Shown one piece after another: positions 26,052 to 36,437 of a stretch of DNA of 49,761 nt. Numbering within the stretch: the stretch's first letter is position 1; every line of letters starts with the position of its first letter. Made by a program: the position numbers and the translations under genes. The notes under the pieces were generated by a model. That model saw only the letters and a program-made list of their open reading frames with translations. It was not told the DNA's origin and searched no databases. Origin of the DNA: a virus; the IMG/VR virus record IMGVR_UViG_3300049046_000055, positions 1 through 49,761 of that record, one strand, 5' to 3'.

Positions 26052-28145
26052 TTACTTTCTAAGAGTATTTATTTCACTCTTCAGCTCTTTTATAGCCTGT
26101 ATGAGTAGTGCTACAATTCGGTCATACTTAACGGCTAAGCTTCCGTCTTCTCTCTCAACCACTACTTCTGGCATGATACTCTGAAGCTCTTGCGCGATAA
26201 CACCGACGTCTCTCTTACGAATAAAGTATCCGTCCTCACCACCGTGCTCGGCTATGTAGTCATCACTCCAGTCGAAAGTGACACCGCTGATACTGTCAAT
26301 CTTGGTTAGAGCGTCTTCAATTGGCTGAATGTTCTCCTTGAACTTTCTATCTGAAGAGAAGTACGCCGTAATGTTATTTGTCGCTCTTATCTCACCACCA
26401 GTACCAGAAGCAGCAGTACCAACACCAAGAGAGTTTACCTGAGCGTTAGAGCCAGTCGTAAATCCACCCTGCGAACCAGTAAAGCCGATAGGGCCGGTAG
26501 GACCAGTCGCACCGGTAGGTCCTGTTGGCCCAGTCGGGCCAGAAATACCCTGAACACCCTGAGGTCCCGTAGGTCCAGTAGCACCGATCGAACCGGTGAA
26601 GCCAGTTGGTCCTGTCGGACCTGTTGGTCCAGTCGGTCCGGTCGCACCCTGGATACCCTGCGGACCAGTTGGGCCTGTAGCACCGATCGAACCGGTGAAG
26701 CCAGTCGGACCAGCAGGCCCGATCGGTCCCTGAGGACCCTGGATACCCTGCGGTCCCGTTGGACCGGTAGCACCTACAGAGCCGGTAAAGCCGATCGGTC
26801 CAGTTGGGCCAGCAGCGCCTGTTGGTCCAGTCGGCCCGGTCGCACCAAGAGAGCCAGTAAAGCCGATCGGTCCAGTTGGACCAGTAGCTCCAGTCGCACC
26901 CTGCGAACCAGTAAAACCAATCGGTCCCTGAGGTCCCGTTGGACCGGTAGCACCTACAGAGCCTGTGAATCCGATAGTGATGTTAGACCACGTTCCGTTA
27001 CCAAGTAAAACTGTCGTAGAGTTTGCGGTACCTGTACCGAGTCTAGCAACGTTAAGAACACCAGAATTAACTCTGTCTGCTGGAACGCTACCAGAGGTCA
27101 TAGTTCCAGTAAGCGCTAAGTTACCACCTACAGAAGTGCTACCAGATACGTTTACCGAAGTAGCGTTTACAGTACCAGAAATGGTTACGTTAGCGTTAAA
27201 TGACGACGTACCGCCTACACCGAGAGTCCCAGTGAAGTCCCCATTAGTGCCGAATAGAGCCCATCTGTTAGTAGTGTTACCAAGAGAAAACGCGTTGCTA
27301 GACGGGATGTAGTCACCCGAAGAAACACCCGAAGATACAACGTTACCTGTTACGAGAAGGTTACCACCGACCGTAACGTTACCAGCGATGTTAGCGAATC
27401 CTGTAGCTACAAAGTTGTTAGCTCTGCTAAACTCAGCTTCCAGTCTAGAATTACCTAGAGTAACAGTCGTGCTATTAGCAACCATTCCATTAAGAACAGT
27501 TATAGCAGTTTTAGAATGAACGTGCTGAGCGTCTACGTTACTAGAAGTCACAGCAGTATTTACTGTAGAGTTACCTAGTCGTAGAGTCGTGGTCGTAAGC
27601 GTTACGTTCGCGCCGAGTGATACAGTGTTACCGCTGAAAGTGTTAGCGTTCACTCCTACGAAGTTACCGTTACCCGTAGCAGTTACTGTAGTAGTGCTGA
27701 GTGCTGTAGTGTTTACAGTGGTGTTGCCTACCGTAAGCTGAACGCTGACGTTAGCAGTAGGTACAGCCATGTCTGTAGATCTGAAGAATGAAGTAGTGCT
27801 GTGGTGTAGGTTACCCTGTCTAAGAGTAGTGGTTCCTACAGCAAGAGACGTAGTATTGACTACGGTGTTACCCACAGTGACAGTGTTCGTAACAGTCGAA
27901 TTGTTAGAAGAAGTATTGCCTACGACAGTGGTGTCACCGCCTACAGTTAGGTTAGTGACAACGTTTGCAGTTTGCGCTCTTACGGTACCACCGATAGCAA
28001 CGTTGGCCGAAACGTTAGCCGTACCAACAATAGAAACGTTTGCGTCAGGCGTGGCGGTATTGAAACCTATCTGACCTGCTTTAGCGGTTATTAGGTTTGT
28101 ATTTACAACCAGTCCATTACGGACTACAAAATCTCTCTCGGCCAT
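26052..28145 (-). CDS. Collagen-like tail fibre with S74 chaperone end (697 aa)
   Basis: The N-terminal '[30 protein letters not shown]' and the following ~370 residues form Asn/Val/Thr-rich beta repeats ([13 protein letters not shown] type), a probable beta-helical shaft. Residues ~391-560 are collagen-like Gly-X-Y triplets ([19 protein letters not shown]). The C terminus '[31 protein letters not shown]...[15 protein letters not shown]...[14 protein letters not shown]' is a Peptidase_S74-type chaperone, with probable self-cleavage near Ser-Ser-Asp-Arg. It shares both the collagen block and the S74 tail with the fibre at 18522-22106. A perfect late promoter lies upstream. Confidence 0.88.
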   Translation of the reverse strand: MAERDFVVRNGLVVNTNLITAKAGQIGFNTATPDANVSIVGTANVSANVAIGGTVRAQTANVVTNLTVGGDTTVVGNTSSNNSTVTNTVTVGNTVVNTTSLAVGTTTLRQGNLHHSTTSFFRSTDMAVPTANVSVQLTVGNTTVNTTALSTTTVTATGNGNFVGVNANTFSGNTVSLGANVTLTTTTLRLGNSTVNTAVTSSNVDAQHVHSKTAITVLNGMVANSTTVTLGNSRLEAEFSRANNFVATGFANIAGNVTVGGNLLVTGNVVSSGVSSGDYIPSSNAFSLGNTTNRWALFGTNGDFTGTLGVGGTSSFNANVTISGTVNATSVNVSGSTSVGGNLALTGTMTSGSVPADRVNSGVLNVARLGTGTANSTTVLLGNGTWSNITIGFTGSVGATGPTGPQGPIGFTGSQGATGATGPTGPIGFTGSLGATGPTGPTGAAGPTGPIGFTGSVGATGPTGPQGIQGPQGPIGPAGPTGFTGSIGATGPTGPQGIQGATGPTGPTGPTGPTGFTGSIGATGPTGPQGVQGISGPTGPTGPTGATGPTGPIGFTGSQGGFTTGSNAQVNSLGVGTAASGTGGEIRATNNITAYFSSDRKFKENIQPIEDALTKIDSISGVTFDWSDDYIAEHGGEDGYFIRKRDVGVIAQELQSIMPEVVVEREDGSLAVKYDRIVALLIQAIKELKSEINTLRK
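26066..26073 (-). promoter_or_regulatory. Late-promoter-like octamer before the oxygenase gene
   Basis: The minus strand reads AATAAATA inside the last codons of the 697-residue fibre, about 30 bases before the oxygenase ATG. It is one base off the late consensus. Confidence 0.35.
26462..26973 (-). repeat. Collagen-coding repeat block in the 697-aa fibre
   Basis: This stretch is about 57 Gly-X-Y triplets with recurrent units such as [13 protein letters not shown] and [13 protein letters not shown]. The DNA units are partly identical to those in the other fibre. Confidence 0.87.
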
Positions 28146-28174
28146 AGTTCACTCTCCCTATTAGGCGTTTGACC

Positions 28175-28182
28175 TATTTATA
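28175..28182 (-). promoter_or_regulatory. T4-type late promoter octamer for the 697-aa fibre
   Basis: The minus strand reads exactly TATAAATA, 30 bases before the fibre ATG at 28145 and just before the stop of the 206-residue gene is reached. Confidence 0.75.
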
Positions 28183-28186
28183 GAGA

Positions 28187-28807
28187 TTAGACTACGAGCG
28201 TTCTGTGGATATTGTAGGTTACGGCGTTAGACGTAGCTGTAGAAGTAAGTATTACAGAAGTAGCGTTTGTCGTCGCTGTGAACGAGCAGAACTGAGTGTT
28301 TGAGAATACCGTAGCGTATTCAGTCTTATAGATCGTGTTTGCCGCGTGCATCAGCATGATCTCTGTAGACTGCCTGTCACCATTGTTAGTGTTAACAGCC
28401 GCAATAACGTACTTTGCAGTCGAGTGAGTGTCTCTACTAAAGCTGTCTAGGTTCTGAGTTCCGACAGTATTTGTTGTAGCTAGTAGACCCTCAATCTTAA
28501 GAGAAGAGTTAGCACCTACTTCCACGCTGCCGTTAATTATGACTCTTGGTGCGGTGAACGTAGTATTGCTAGATACTGTAAGAGCAGCGTTGGCTATAGT
28601 GTTACCACCTCTCAGCACGTCGCACGATATAGTGTTCGCACCAAAAGTACCGATAACGTAGCCGCGTCCTGAAGTCACGGCACCATTAGCACTGTTATTG
28701 GCAGTGACAACTTCTGTGTTGCACAGATTTACCAGGTTGTTAGTCTTCACGATCCACGAAAAGAACGTGTCCGTGTTAGTGTCTACAATAGGAAGTTGTT
28801 TAGCCAT
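28187..28807 (-). CDS. Baseplate or fibre-associated structural protein (206 aa)
   Basis: The protein begins 'MAKQLPIVDTNTDTFFSWIVKTNNLVNLCNTEVVTAN', a helical opening seen in virion proteins. The middle 'NAALTVSSNTTFTAPRVIINGSVEVGANSSLKIEG' is beta-helical in style, and the C-terminal domain 'STAKYVIAAVNTNNGDRQSTEIMLMHAANTIYKTEYATVF' resembles the terminal domain of cyanophage-type fibres (from memory). It overlaps the 65-residue coiled-coil gene upstream by eight bases. Probably a short fibre or connector of the baseplate. Confidence 0.65.
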   Translation of the reverse strand: MAKQLPIVDTNTDTFFSWIVKTNNLVNLCNTEVVTANNSANGAVTSGRGYVIGTFGANTISCDVLRGGNTIANAALTVSSNTTFTAPRVIINGSVEVGANSSLKIEGLLATTNTVGTQNLDSFSRDTHSTAKYVIAAVNTNNGDRQSTEIMLMHAANTIYKTEYATVFSNTQFCSFTATTNATSVILTSTATSNAVTYNIHRTLVV

Positions 28808-28997
28808 TTAGTATCTTCTCTTCCAAAATCTTTACTGTTGCTTCTAGTAACTCGACTCTTCTGACTAGTTGCTGTCTTTCTAGCTCTTTCTTAACTTCTA
28901 ATTTATAAGCTTCTAGCTTAGTAAGGTCAGTGTTAAGTAGAGCGTTAGACTTACTGTCTAGAACGTAGTTACGATCGTTAGTCTTCACTAACTCCAT
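28800..28997 (-). CDS. Small coiled-coil protein (65 aa)
   Basis: The 65-residue protein is helical, with 'LTKLEAYKLEVKKELERQQLVRRVELLEATVKIL' forming clear heptads. Its start overlaps the stop of the 861-residue gene by one base and its end overlaps the next gene. It could be an oligomerising element of the baseplate fibre or an assembly factor; no family is recognised. Confidence 0.65.
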   Translation of the reverse strand: MELVKTNDRNYVLDSKSNALLNTDLTKLEAYKLEVKKELERQQLVRRVELLEATVKILEEKILNG

Positions 28998-31582
28998 TAT
29001 GCAGAAACTCCAACCGCTCTGATGTTTGCAATTTCAGGAGTTACTGTAGTGTCGTTGGTTAATAGAACAACCTTAATAGCGAACGAGCTGTAACCGTCGT
29101 GAGAACCCATCATCGAGTCGTAATATCTAGAGATGAAAGAGTTCGCCTTGTAAGACCATGCCGATCCAGGTGTTCCCAGATCTGTAATTCCTCTTCTACC
29201 AACTAGATCAATCTTAACTGCCGCAGCAGCTAGGTCTACTGTCGCAGGTGTAGCGATAGTTAAGTTGGTGTCGTTAGTTATTGCTGTTACTGGAGCGACA
29301 ATGTACGTCTCAGGGAACAGCTCAGAATAGATCTTGATAAGGTCGTTAACCTGCAGGCTAGTAGTAAACGTGGTATTCACACCAGTTACTGCAGTGCTTC
29401 CATTCGTTACTCGAGCAAATCCGTCTAGCGTGCTTACTGTAGTAGGTGTCTTCTTGAGACCCCAAGTAAACTCGATAAGATCGTTCTTATTCGTAGTAGA
29501 GCTAAACTTAGCAGCATTGTCGCTCTTAAGCTCCAACTCAGTCCAGTCCTTATCGTCGAACGGCTCAGAGTCTGTGCTTGCTAGTAGCTTAGCGTAGACC
29601 TTAAGATCAGTGCCAGCTGGTCTGTAAGCGTCCATGTACACTACGATGTCTTCGGCAGATCTACCCTCTACAAAAGTTACTCTCTTAGAGATGTGGCGAG
29701 CAAGAGCAGTTCCAGCTCCCTTGTTCTCATTAGAGATGCTATTGTTGACGATGTACTTAAAGTTGTACACTGTGTCAGACTCTATCATAGGAATAGAGAA
29801 GACGTTGTTAGAAGTTACGTTCACTTCTAAGATTGAAGAAGACTTAACGTCAAGGTTAAGAATAGCACCGTTAGCTACTCTTATTGAGACGTTACTCGTC
29901 TTAACTGCTTCATTAGAAGTAGATGCAAGAACGTACTTACGGCTGTCACTGGTTGCCGCACTCTGATTAGATATGTTGGTGTACGAGTCTATCTCAGTAG
30001 AGTAAGCGACAATGTCGTTACTTCTTAGGATGTGCTCAGTGCCAGGAAGCGTGTAGTACGGATAGTGCTGGTAAAGCTTATAGTCGTGATGCTGGTTGCC
30101 CTTGATATTGATCGAAGGGAAAGCTCTGTGAGTCTCGACGTTAGTTACTATGGTCTTAGCTACGGCCTTAGTGCCCTTCTCACTCTTCAGTGTAGAGCCA
30201 ACGCTGATAACTAGGTTCGCACTGGTTCCACCCGCAGTCGCTATTGTGTAAGCAACGTTGCTGATAAGACCAAATCCGGCGTTAGTTATAGCGATACCTG
30301 TGATCGTTCCAGCTCCATTAGTAACTACGTTAGCTACAGCGTTCGCGTATGACTCGATGTATCTGATGTCGTTAGCGTCGGCAGTGTTAGCGTTAAGAAC
30401 AGGATACACGGTTATGACGTCAGAGTTGCTGTAACCTAGTCCACCAGAGCTGATAGCTATAGACTGAACCATGTTGTTGACGAAGCGAACTGTGCTGTTA
30501 GCGTTTGTAGCTGACAGTTTTAGAATATCCGTACGCTGATTGGTCTTGTACTCCATGGTAGTTCCATTCCAGACTCTACCAGTGTACCAGTGCTCTCTTA
30601 CCTCGTCGACCTTACCTACTGCAGTAACTGAGAAAGTAGCTGTCTGATTAGTAAAGTCTGGTAGTCTATCAACTCGAATCTCGGTATTAGAGACGATCTC
30701 GACAATTTCTCTTATCGTCACGTTAGAACTCTGACTAGATCCGTTTCTTAGAACGATGTAGCCCTTCTGTCCGACTGTAGGAGTCGTGTTCGCTAGAGTA
30801 TTGTCGGTGTCTCTAGATATTGTAAGAAGGTTAGAGAAGTTTATATTGCCGCTAGTAGTGATGGTCGTACTGTTAGAAGACACGTTCACCGGACCATATA
30901 GAATAGGAGTTTCTTGATAGACTAACTCACCTACACCTATGTTCTTCCAATTGACTGTTCCAGTATCGTATCTGTCAAAGATGATGTACTCAGTTGGATC
31001 AGATGGAAGTATGTAAGTAGAAGACACTTCGGTGTTTGAAGTACTTTCGGCAAACACACCACAGTAAACTGTGAACTTAAGGTCGGTGTTGCTTATTGAT
31101 AGCCACTCGGTGCTAGTGTTCTGTCTAGAAGAATATAGGAAGTACTTACCGACGTTTGGTGCCGTAGCGCCTCCGGTGATGATGTCTGACCCGACGATCT
31201 GCTCGCCCTCTTTACAGGTCCACAGAACGTAGTCTTCATCACCGTCGCACAGAACAGCTATAGCGTAAGAGCGATCGGTCTTAATGATTACTGGTCTGGA
31301 GAAGTTAAACTTCGTTATAACAGACGCGTCAGATGTCGCTACGACTGAGTCGTAGTCAACTCTAGAGTTTGAGTTGTTTACTACTCTAGTAAGATTAGGA
31401 ACGTCGTTTACGTCAGTTTCTAGCAATACGATAGACACGCCTGGCTTAGTGATACCAGAACGGTTGCTAGTAGCTCTAGGCTTAGACTTAAAATACAAAT
31501 CTACACTAGTCAGCGTTACGTTCTCAGCACCGCGTACGTTATCTCTACTAACATAGAAAGTCTGTGCTAGTTTAAAAGCCAT
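28997..31582 (-). CDS. Large peripheral baseplate or fibre protein (861 aa)
   Basis: The protein opens 'MAFKLAQTFYVSRDNVRGAENVTLTSVDLYFKSKPRA', a start seen in structural proteins of marine T4-like phages next to DUF4815 proteins. It is beta-rich and Asn/Ser/Thr-rich. 'AISSGGLGYSNSDVITVYPV' and 'AITNAGFGLISNVAYTIAT' near residues 375-445 are GxGY-type repeat units shared with gp7-like, gp8 and the 1607-residue protein. The C terminus 'GSHDGYSSFAIKVVLLTNDTTVTPEIANIRAVGVSA' probably folds as a beta domain. It may do the job of T4 gp9, gp10 or gp11 at the baseplate rim (inferred from position). Confidence 0.7.
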   Translation of the reverse strand: MAFKLAQTFYVSRDNVRGAENVTLTSVDLYFKSKPRATSNRSGITKPGVSIVLLETDVNDVPNLTRVVNNSNSRVDYDSVVATSDASVITKFNFSRPVIIKTDRSYAIAVLCDGDEDYVLWTCKEGEQIVGSDIITGGATAPNVGKYFLYSSRQNTSTEWLSISNTDLKFTVYCGVFAESTSNTEVSSTYILPSDPTEYIIFDRYDTGTVNWKNIGVGELVYQETPILYGPVNVSSNSTTITTSGNINFSNLLTISRDTDNTLANTTPTVGQKGYIVLRNGSSQSSNVTIREIVEIVSNTEIRVDRLPDFTNQTATFSVTAVGKVDEVREHWYTGRVWNGTTMEYKTNQRTDILKLSATNANSTVRFVNNMVQSIAISSGGLGYSNSDVITVYPVLNANTADANDIRYIESYANAVANVVTNGAGTITGIAITNAGFGLISNVAYTIATAGGTSANLVISVGSTLKSEKGTKAVAKTIVTNVETHRAFPSINIKGNQHHDYKLYQHYPYYTLPGTEHILRSNDIVAYSTEIDSYTNISNQSAATSDSRKYVLASTSNEAVKTSNVSIRVANGAILNLDVKSSSILEVNVTSNNVFSIPMIESDTVYNFKYIVNNSISNENKGAGTALARHISKRVTFVEGRSAEDIVVYMDAYRPAGTDLKVYAKLLASTDSEPFDDKDWTELELKSDNAAKFSSTTNKNDLIEFTWGLKKTPTTVSTLDGFARVTNGSTAVTGVNTTFTTSLQVNDLIKIYSELFPETYIVAPVTAITNDTNLTIATPATVDLAAAAVKIDLVGRRGITDLGTPGSAWSYKANSFISRYYDSMMGSHDGYSSFAIKVVLLTNDTTVTPEIANIRAVGVSA

Positions 31583-31613
31583 CTATATCTCCAAGTACTT
31601 TTACATACTTATA

Positions 31614-34600
31614 TTAAAACAGAGAGATGTCTACAGGAGAAAAGGTGTCTCTAGTTGACGATCCGTCTGAAAGAAACAAATACTGTGGACCCGTAACTGT
31701 ATTGGTTATTGGTGGCGCTGGCTCTGTCGTTCTTATGTAGAAGTTCAGTCTAGACGTGTTGTCGGTAGAAGCCATAGTTATAAGAGCTAGCTCTGGAAGC
31801 TGTCCATATGAGATATTGCTGTCAGAAAGAACTGGTGTTCTTCCTCCTGAAGATGTCTGAGATGGAGTCACTACCATATCGAATATAGCGATACCGAACT
31901 GATTCGTTCTAATCGTGTTATTAGCACCGTTATCAACTATAGTTCCAGTTGCGTCAGAAAGAACAGAAACGATAGAAACCTGAACTGCTGAGTCTGGAGA
32001 ACTTACTAGATGATTAGTGTTCGGCTTCAGACCAACTACGGTAACTCTTACAGTGCTACCAGACGTTACAGCCGCGATAGTACCGAAGTTCTGATCGATT
32101 GACGCTGCAGTTAGGTATCCTGGTGTTATATTCGTTACGTGACCAATAAAGTCAGTAGTGTTTATAATTGTAGAAGGCGGTAGCGTGTCTACGACAGAGG
32201 TACTGTCGACAGGCCACGTCACGGTGTACTCCCACTTAGGACTGCTCTCTCTTACAGTTATTACGTATTCTCTTCCTGTAGAAGGATCGTGAGGTATGTT
32301 AACCGTGCCTCTGTTCTTAATCTTCTGATTATACAGAACGACGCCATTCTTCGTTACGTTTAGCCAGTCGGCGTCACCGTAGAAGTAGTACGCGATGCTG
32401 ATAGTTCCAGGAAGAGTTCCTGCCGTAATCGTGAAGATGTCGCTCTTCTTGAACGTGCTGTTTCTGTAAGATCTAAACGCACTTCTAGGAACAGACGTAA
32501 TAATCGTCGTCTGTGGTGGAGCCGTTGGAGGCGTTATTACCGGAGGTGGCAGAACTGGAGACGGCGGCTCTGTAGGAGTTGGTGTAATTATAACCGGAGG
32601 TTGCTCTGCAGGAGGAGTTACTGGAACTACCGGAGCTGGAACCGCAGACGCAAGATCTTGTCTCACTAGAGCAAACTCACTCTGGAACTCACCTATTCTG
32701 TAAGTGTTACCATGCGTGATGCTGCTAGTTTCAGAGATAGGAACAACTCTACTGCCGATGACGCTAGCCTGATACTCAGCGTGATTTACGTCTGAGTTCT
32801 TGTCTGTAGAGTAGTCGTCAACGAAGAAGCCGAACTTAAATCTGTTGATGTCTGGGCTGATTGAAGACGGAATAACTCTATCTTTTAGATCGGCCTCTAC
32901 TGTGCTTAGCTGTACGTTGTACTCGAGGTCAGATATTCTGCGCTCAAGTCTGCTTATGTCAGACATGGTGTATGCACGTGGCTGACTTAGCTCGATGTTG
33001 TTACCGTCTAGCTCGTTCTGAACAGTTCTTTCTCTTACTCTTCTCTGAAGCAGCTTTTCTGTCATCATTCTAGTGTTGAGAATAGCTGAAGTTGAGCTAG
33101 AGACTCTCTGACCAAGGCATGGATATGGTGGTATCACCACGCTGTTTAATAGCAGAGTGTTTTCTGGCTGCCTTGGAGTTGGATAAGGAGTGTTGTCAGC
33201 AGGCGCACCTCTTACGACCTTTATAGTATTGTCGTTTGAGATAACCACCATATCCTTACGACCTCTGAATGAGTCGATGTCGTAAAGAACACCAGACTCA
33301 GGCAGAGGAGAACCTTCGATGCTTGCAGTCATCGTTTCGGTAGCAGAAGGGTTTACTGTAGCACTGGAAGAAATAGTAGCTAGAACTGCAGTGTTTGCTG
33401 CTCTTGGTCTAAAGTCGATGCAGTTAGAAAGATCGTAGTAACCACTTCTAGAGAACAGCTCTGGAATCTCAAAGCTGTTAACTTTGGTTCCTAGGTTGTC
33501 TAGTGTGAGTGAGTCGTCTGTAAATCTCTGCGCCGTGTTAGCCGAGACGTAAGAGTTGATGGTGTACACACCACCAGCCGCAGTAAACGCGTCGAACTTA
33601 ACTAGAAGCCAGTCTGAAGAAGTAAGAACGATGTTAGAGTTGTTCTTAAGGTACAGGTAGCTAAGACCGTACGCGTCATCTTTCTGATTGTGGTCCACTA
33701 GGAACTGATCGGTGATGTCAGTCGTAAACGTGTTAGTATCGGTTCCTCTGGTTACAGACTTGAGTCTGAACACGTCAGCTACACCCAGGCACCATGGACC
33801 GAGCAGACCACCCGTGTTTGTAGCTAGGTTGAGCTTTACGAAGAGGTCTCTGTTTGCAGTCTTAGACTCGGCAGCATCACCAGAAACCTTAACATCGTGA
33901 GTGATGCGGCATGTGATGTTGTTAGAAGTCGGAAGAGCGCCACCGAAATTGATGTTTAGCGTCTTATTACCACCAGTTAGTGTGGCAGTCGTAAATCTGT
34001 CGAGAGGAACGCTTACGTTTCTAGGGAATACCTTAGCGAAGTTCTGAGAACCAGTTACCGAAGCGTTGCTGTCTAGGATAAGAACAGTCGACGTCTTATC
34101 GATGATTCTTCTGTAGATGTAAGAAGAACCAGAGGTGTAGATCGCAACGAAATCACCGATATTGTAGTTGTTTATTTCAGAAACGTTCGATGGTGTAGCG
34201 TTTGGTGAAGCGGCAGTAACTGCTACAGTACCAGAAGAGTTTGCAAGCACGATGTCTTCTGAAGTGGGCGCTAGAGTTATGCTTCTTCTTTCAGCATCTG
34301 TAAGAGTTGAAGAAGTGTATCCGAAGGTCTCGTTCGGATCGCTTAGTAGCACAGAAAGAACACCAGTGTTAGCTAGTGTAGCGTTCTTTGCCTGACTTCT
34401 GTAGACGTACTCTAGGTTGCTTATGTTTCTCGTAGAATCTGATGCAGTTCTTACGATTAAGCTTCCACCTAGGTTTGTTTCCTTGAGCTTACATACAGAA
34501 GCGTTTAGCGTAGCGTCGAGCTCGGTTACTACGTCTGCAATGCCGTTGTTATTGCGGAAGACTCTCGTTTCGGCAAAAGTTCTGCCAGCCTGCATGGCAA

Positions 34601-36437
34601 TGTCGTACAGATAGAGTCTACCTGTAGCTTCCTTAGTTCCAGGAACGCCGTTCTCATGAATGTACGTTCTAACCTTGGCTGTACCGATAGTGTTAGATAC
34701 AGTCGGAATAGTACCAGCCGCAATTGCTGTGGTGTTAGCCAGATACTGAACTGCAGCAACACCTAGGTTTACAGTCTCGCCTACGCTGAACTGACCGCCG
34801 TAATTACTGACAATTACGTAGTTTCCGTAGTTGATAGAGCTAGAGACATTGCTGTTTGACTTAGTGTCTATACCCTTGTCGATGTCTTGCACGAAGTTCG
34901 CCTTCGTGTTGACTCTGTAGCCGTTGATGTAGCCAGAGCCAGGGTCTACCACGACAGAAAGCTTGCTTCCCTCGTTAGCCTGATTTGCAGTAGAACGAGT
35001 GGTTACAAGGAACTTATTGAGTACGAAGTTACCAGCCTGCTCTTTAGTGCGAAGAGCTAGTTCGTCCATTACAGAGTTGAACTGCGTGCTCTTATTTTCT
35101 CTAAACGCTCTACCTTCAGAGAACTCTACGATAGCCAGAAACTCGTTGTTAGCTTCAGCATCTTCAGATGGAATTACTGTAAGGAACGGAGTTAGCTTTA
35201 GTCTGTCAGCACCAGGTGCGAACTGGTTACGAGTTCCGCTAGCGTTGTCTAGAAGGTCTTGATCTTCGTTGTAGTCAATAATGTCTTCGCGAGTATCGAA
35301 GCCTACAGCAATTGCGTCCGGAGAAGGACTGTACTTATCAACGATAACAGTCTGAGGCTCTACTCGGCTGAAGTAGCCCTTTTGGTATATCACACCTTCT
35401 GTTACACCGAAAGCGTAACCCTTGCCTACAGAGTTCGCTACGCTTGCAACTGTAATCTGAGCTATGAAGTTACGACCGACTAGGTTTAGATCATTATAGT
35501 TTCTAGCACCAACGTTAGACTGAGTGCCAGAAGACTTTATGGTGACGTAAGGAGCTACGTAGTAACCCTCACCTCTAGCCGTAACGTCGACGTTTACAAT
35601 CTTACCAATGTCTGCCGAAGTAGTAATCTTACCGACAGCGCCCGTACCGATCGTGTTAGCCACAGTCGCTACTGCACCACTGGTAGAACCAATGATGTCA
35701 GCGCCAGAAGTAAACGTCCATATCGTAGAAGATATTTCGGTGTTTGTTAGGTCGGACTGTCTAGGTCTTATCTTTAGAACGCTGACGTCTTTTACAGTGG
35801 TTACTTCGGTAATAATAGCGAAGTTAGTGTTACCACTCTGAGAGATAGTCTCACCGACTGTAAAGTTAACATTGCTCGTTCTGTTGATCTCGATTGCAGA
35901 GCAGAATACTACAGAGTCAGTGTTAGAGAAGCCAGAAGAACCGTTGTTTACAACAACCTTGCTCATTGAGTCAAGATAGTCGTATACAGTAAGAATGCTC
36001 GCTGGGCTGAACTGAGTCTGGTTACCGTCGTTACCAGAGTTGATGTATCTTAGGTATAGCGTCTTGAGGTTTGGATCGGTAGACTCGAAACCGTCAACTG
36101 AATTAATGACGTGAGCGGTTAGGTTAGATGTAGGATCTACAACAAAGTTGCCCTGATATAGAGTAGGGACTGCAGACACACCGTCAAGCTGACTATCCTT
36201 GATCTTGATGTAAGAGTAGTCTGGATAGTAGATAAAGTTGACACCATCGATGATAGTGCCGCGCTTGAAAATGTTGTTACCAAACTTTTCGATCTGATCT
36301 TGCAGAATTGTCTGCAGCTGGTTTAGCTCGCGGACCTGAACCGCAACACCAGGCTTGAAAAGAATCTTGTAGAAGTTCTTTTCGTCGTCAAAGTCATCAA
36401 AGTATGGAGAGACGCTTAAGTCCTTATTAATAGGCAT
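31614..36437 (-). CDS. Giant DUF4815-type baseplate or tail protein (1607 aa)
   Basis: The N terminus 'INKDLSVSPYFDDFDDEKNFYKILFKPGVAVQVRELNQLQTILQDQIEKFGNNIFKRGTII' is the hallmark of DUF4815 proteins of T4-like and cyanophages. It contains GxGY-type units ('VNNGSSGFSNTDSVVF', 'ARGEGYYVAPYVTI'). A helical segment near residue 1110-1180 (TRMMTEKLLQRRVRERTVQ...ISRLERRISDLEYNVQLS) probably trimerises. A Pro-rich linker lies at about 1255-1315, followed by two beta domains (fibre-tip-like). It lies immediately downstream of gp8, where T4 has gp9-gp12, so it may replace gp10-type tail pins; that is inference. Confidence 0.75.
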   Translation of the reverse strand: MPINKDLSVSPYFDDFDDEKNFYKILFKPGVAVQVRELNQLQTILQDQIEKFGNNIFKRGTIIDGVNFIYYPDYSYIKIKDSQLDGVSAVPTLYQGNFVVDPTSNLTAHVINSVDGFESTDPNLKTLYLRYINSGNDGNQTQFSPASILTVYDYLDSMSKVVVNNGSSGFSNTDSVVFCSAIEINRTSNVNFTVGETISQSGNTNFAIITEVTTVKDVSVLKIRPRQSDLTNTEISSTIWTFTSGADIIGSTSGAVATVANTIGTGAVGKITTSADIGKIVNVDVTARGEGYYVAPYVTIKSSGTQSNVGARNYNDLNLVGRNFIAQITVASVANSVGKGYAFGVTEGVIYQKGYFSRVEPQTVIVDKYSPSPDAIAVGFDTREDIIDYNEDQDLLDNASGTRNQFAPGADRLKLTPFLTVIPSEDAEANNEFLAIVEFSEGRAFRENKSTQFNSVMDELALRTKEQAGNFVLNKFLVTTRSTANQANEGSKLSVVVDPGSGYINGYRVNTKANFVQDIDKGIDTKSNSNVSSSINYGNYVIVSNYGGQFSVGETVNLGVAAVQYLANTTAIAAGTIPTVSNTIGTAKVRTYIHENGVPGTKEATGRLYLYDIAMQAGRTFAETRVFRNNNGIADVVTELDATLNASVCKLKETNLGGSLIVRTASDSTRNISNLEYVYRSQAKNATLANTGVLSVLLSDPNETFGYTSSTLTDAERRSITLAPTSEDIVLANSSGTVAVTAASPNATPSNVSEINNYNIGDFVAIYTSGSSYIYRRIIDKTSTVLILDSNASVTGSQNFAKVFPRNVSVPLDRFTTATLTGGNKTLNINFGGALPTSNNITCRITHDVKVSGDAAESKTANRDLFVKLNLATNTGGLLGPWCLGVADVFRLKSVTRGTDTNTFTTDITDQFLVDHNQKDDAYGLSYLYLKNNSNIVLTSSDWLLVKFDAFTAAGGVYTINSYVSANTAQRFTDDSLTLDNLGTKVNSFEIPELFSRSGYYDLSNCIDFRPRAANTAVLATISSSATVNPSATETMTASIEGSPLPESGVLYDIDSFRGRKDMVVISNDNTIKVVRGAPADNTPYPTPRQPENTLLLNSVVIPPYPCLGQRVSSSTSAILNTRMMTEKLLQRRVRERTVQNELDGNNIELSQPRAYTMSDISRLERRISDLEYNVQLSTVEADLKDRVIPSSISPDINRFKFGFFVDDYSTDKNSDVNHAEYQASVIGSRVVPISETSSITHGNTYRIGEFQSEFALVRQDLASAVPAPVVPVTPPAEQPPVIITPTPTEPPSPVLPPPVITPPTAPPQTTIITSVPRSAFRSYRNSTFKKSDIFTITAGTLPGTISIAYYFYGDADWLNVTKNGVVLYNQKIKNRGTVNIPHDPSTGREYVITVRESSPKWEYTVTWPVDSTSVVDTLPPSTIINTTDFIGHVTNITPGYLTAASIDQNFGTIAAVTSGSTVRVTVVGLKPNTNHLVSSPDSAVQVSIVSVLSDATGTIVDNGANNTIRTNQFGIAIFDMVVTPSQTSSGGRTPVLSDSNISYGQLPELALITMASTDNTSRLNFYIRTTEPAPPITNTVTGPQYLFLSDGSSTRDTFSPVDISLF

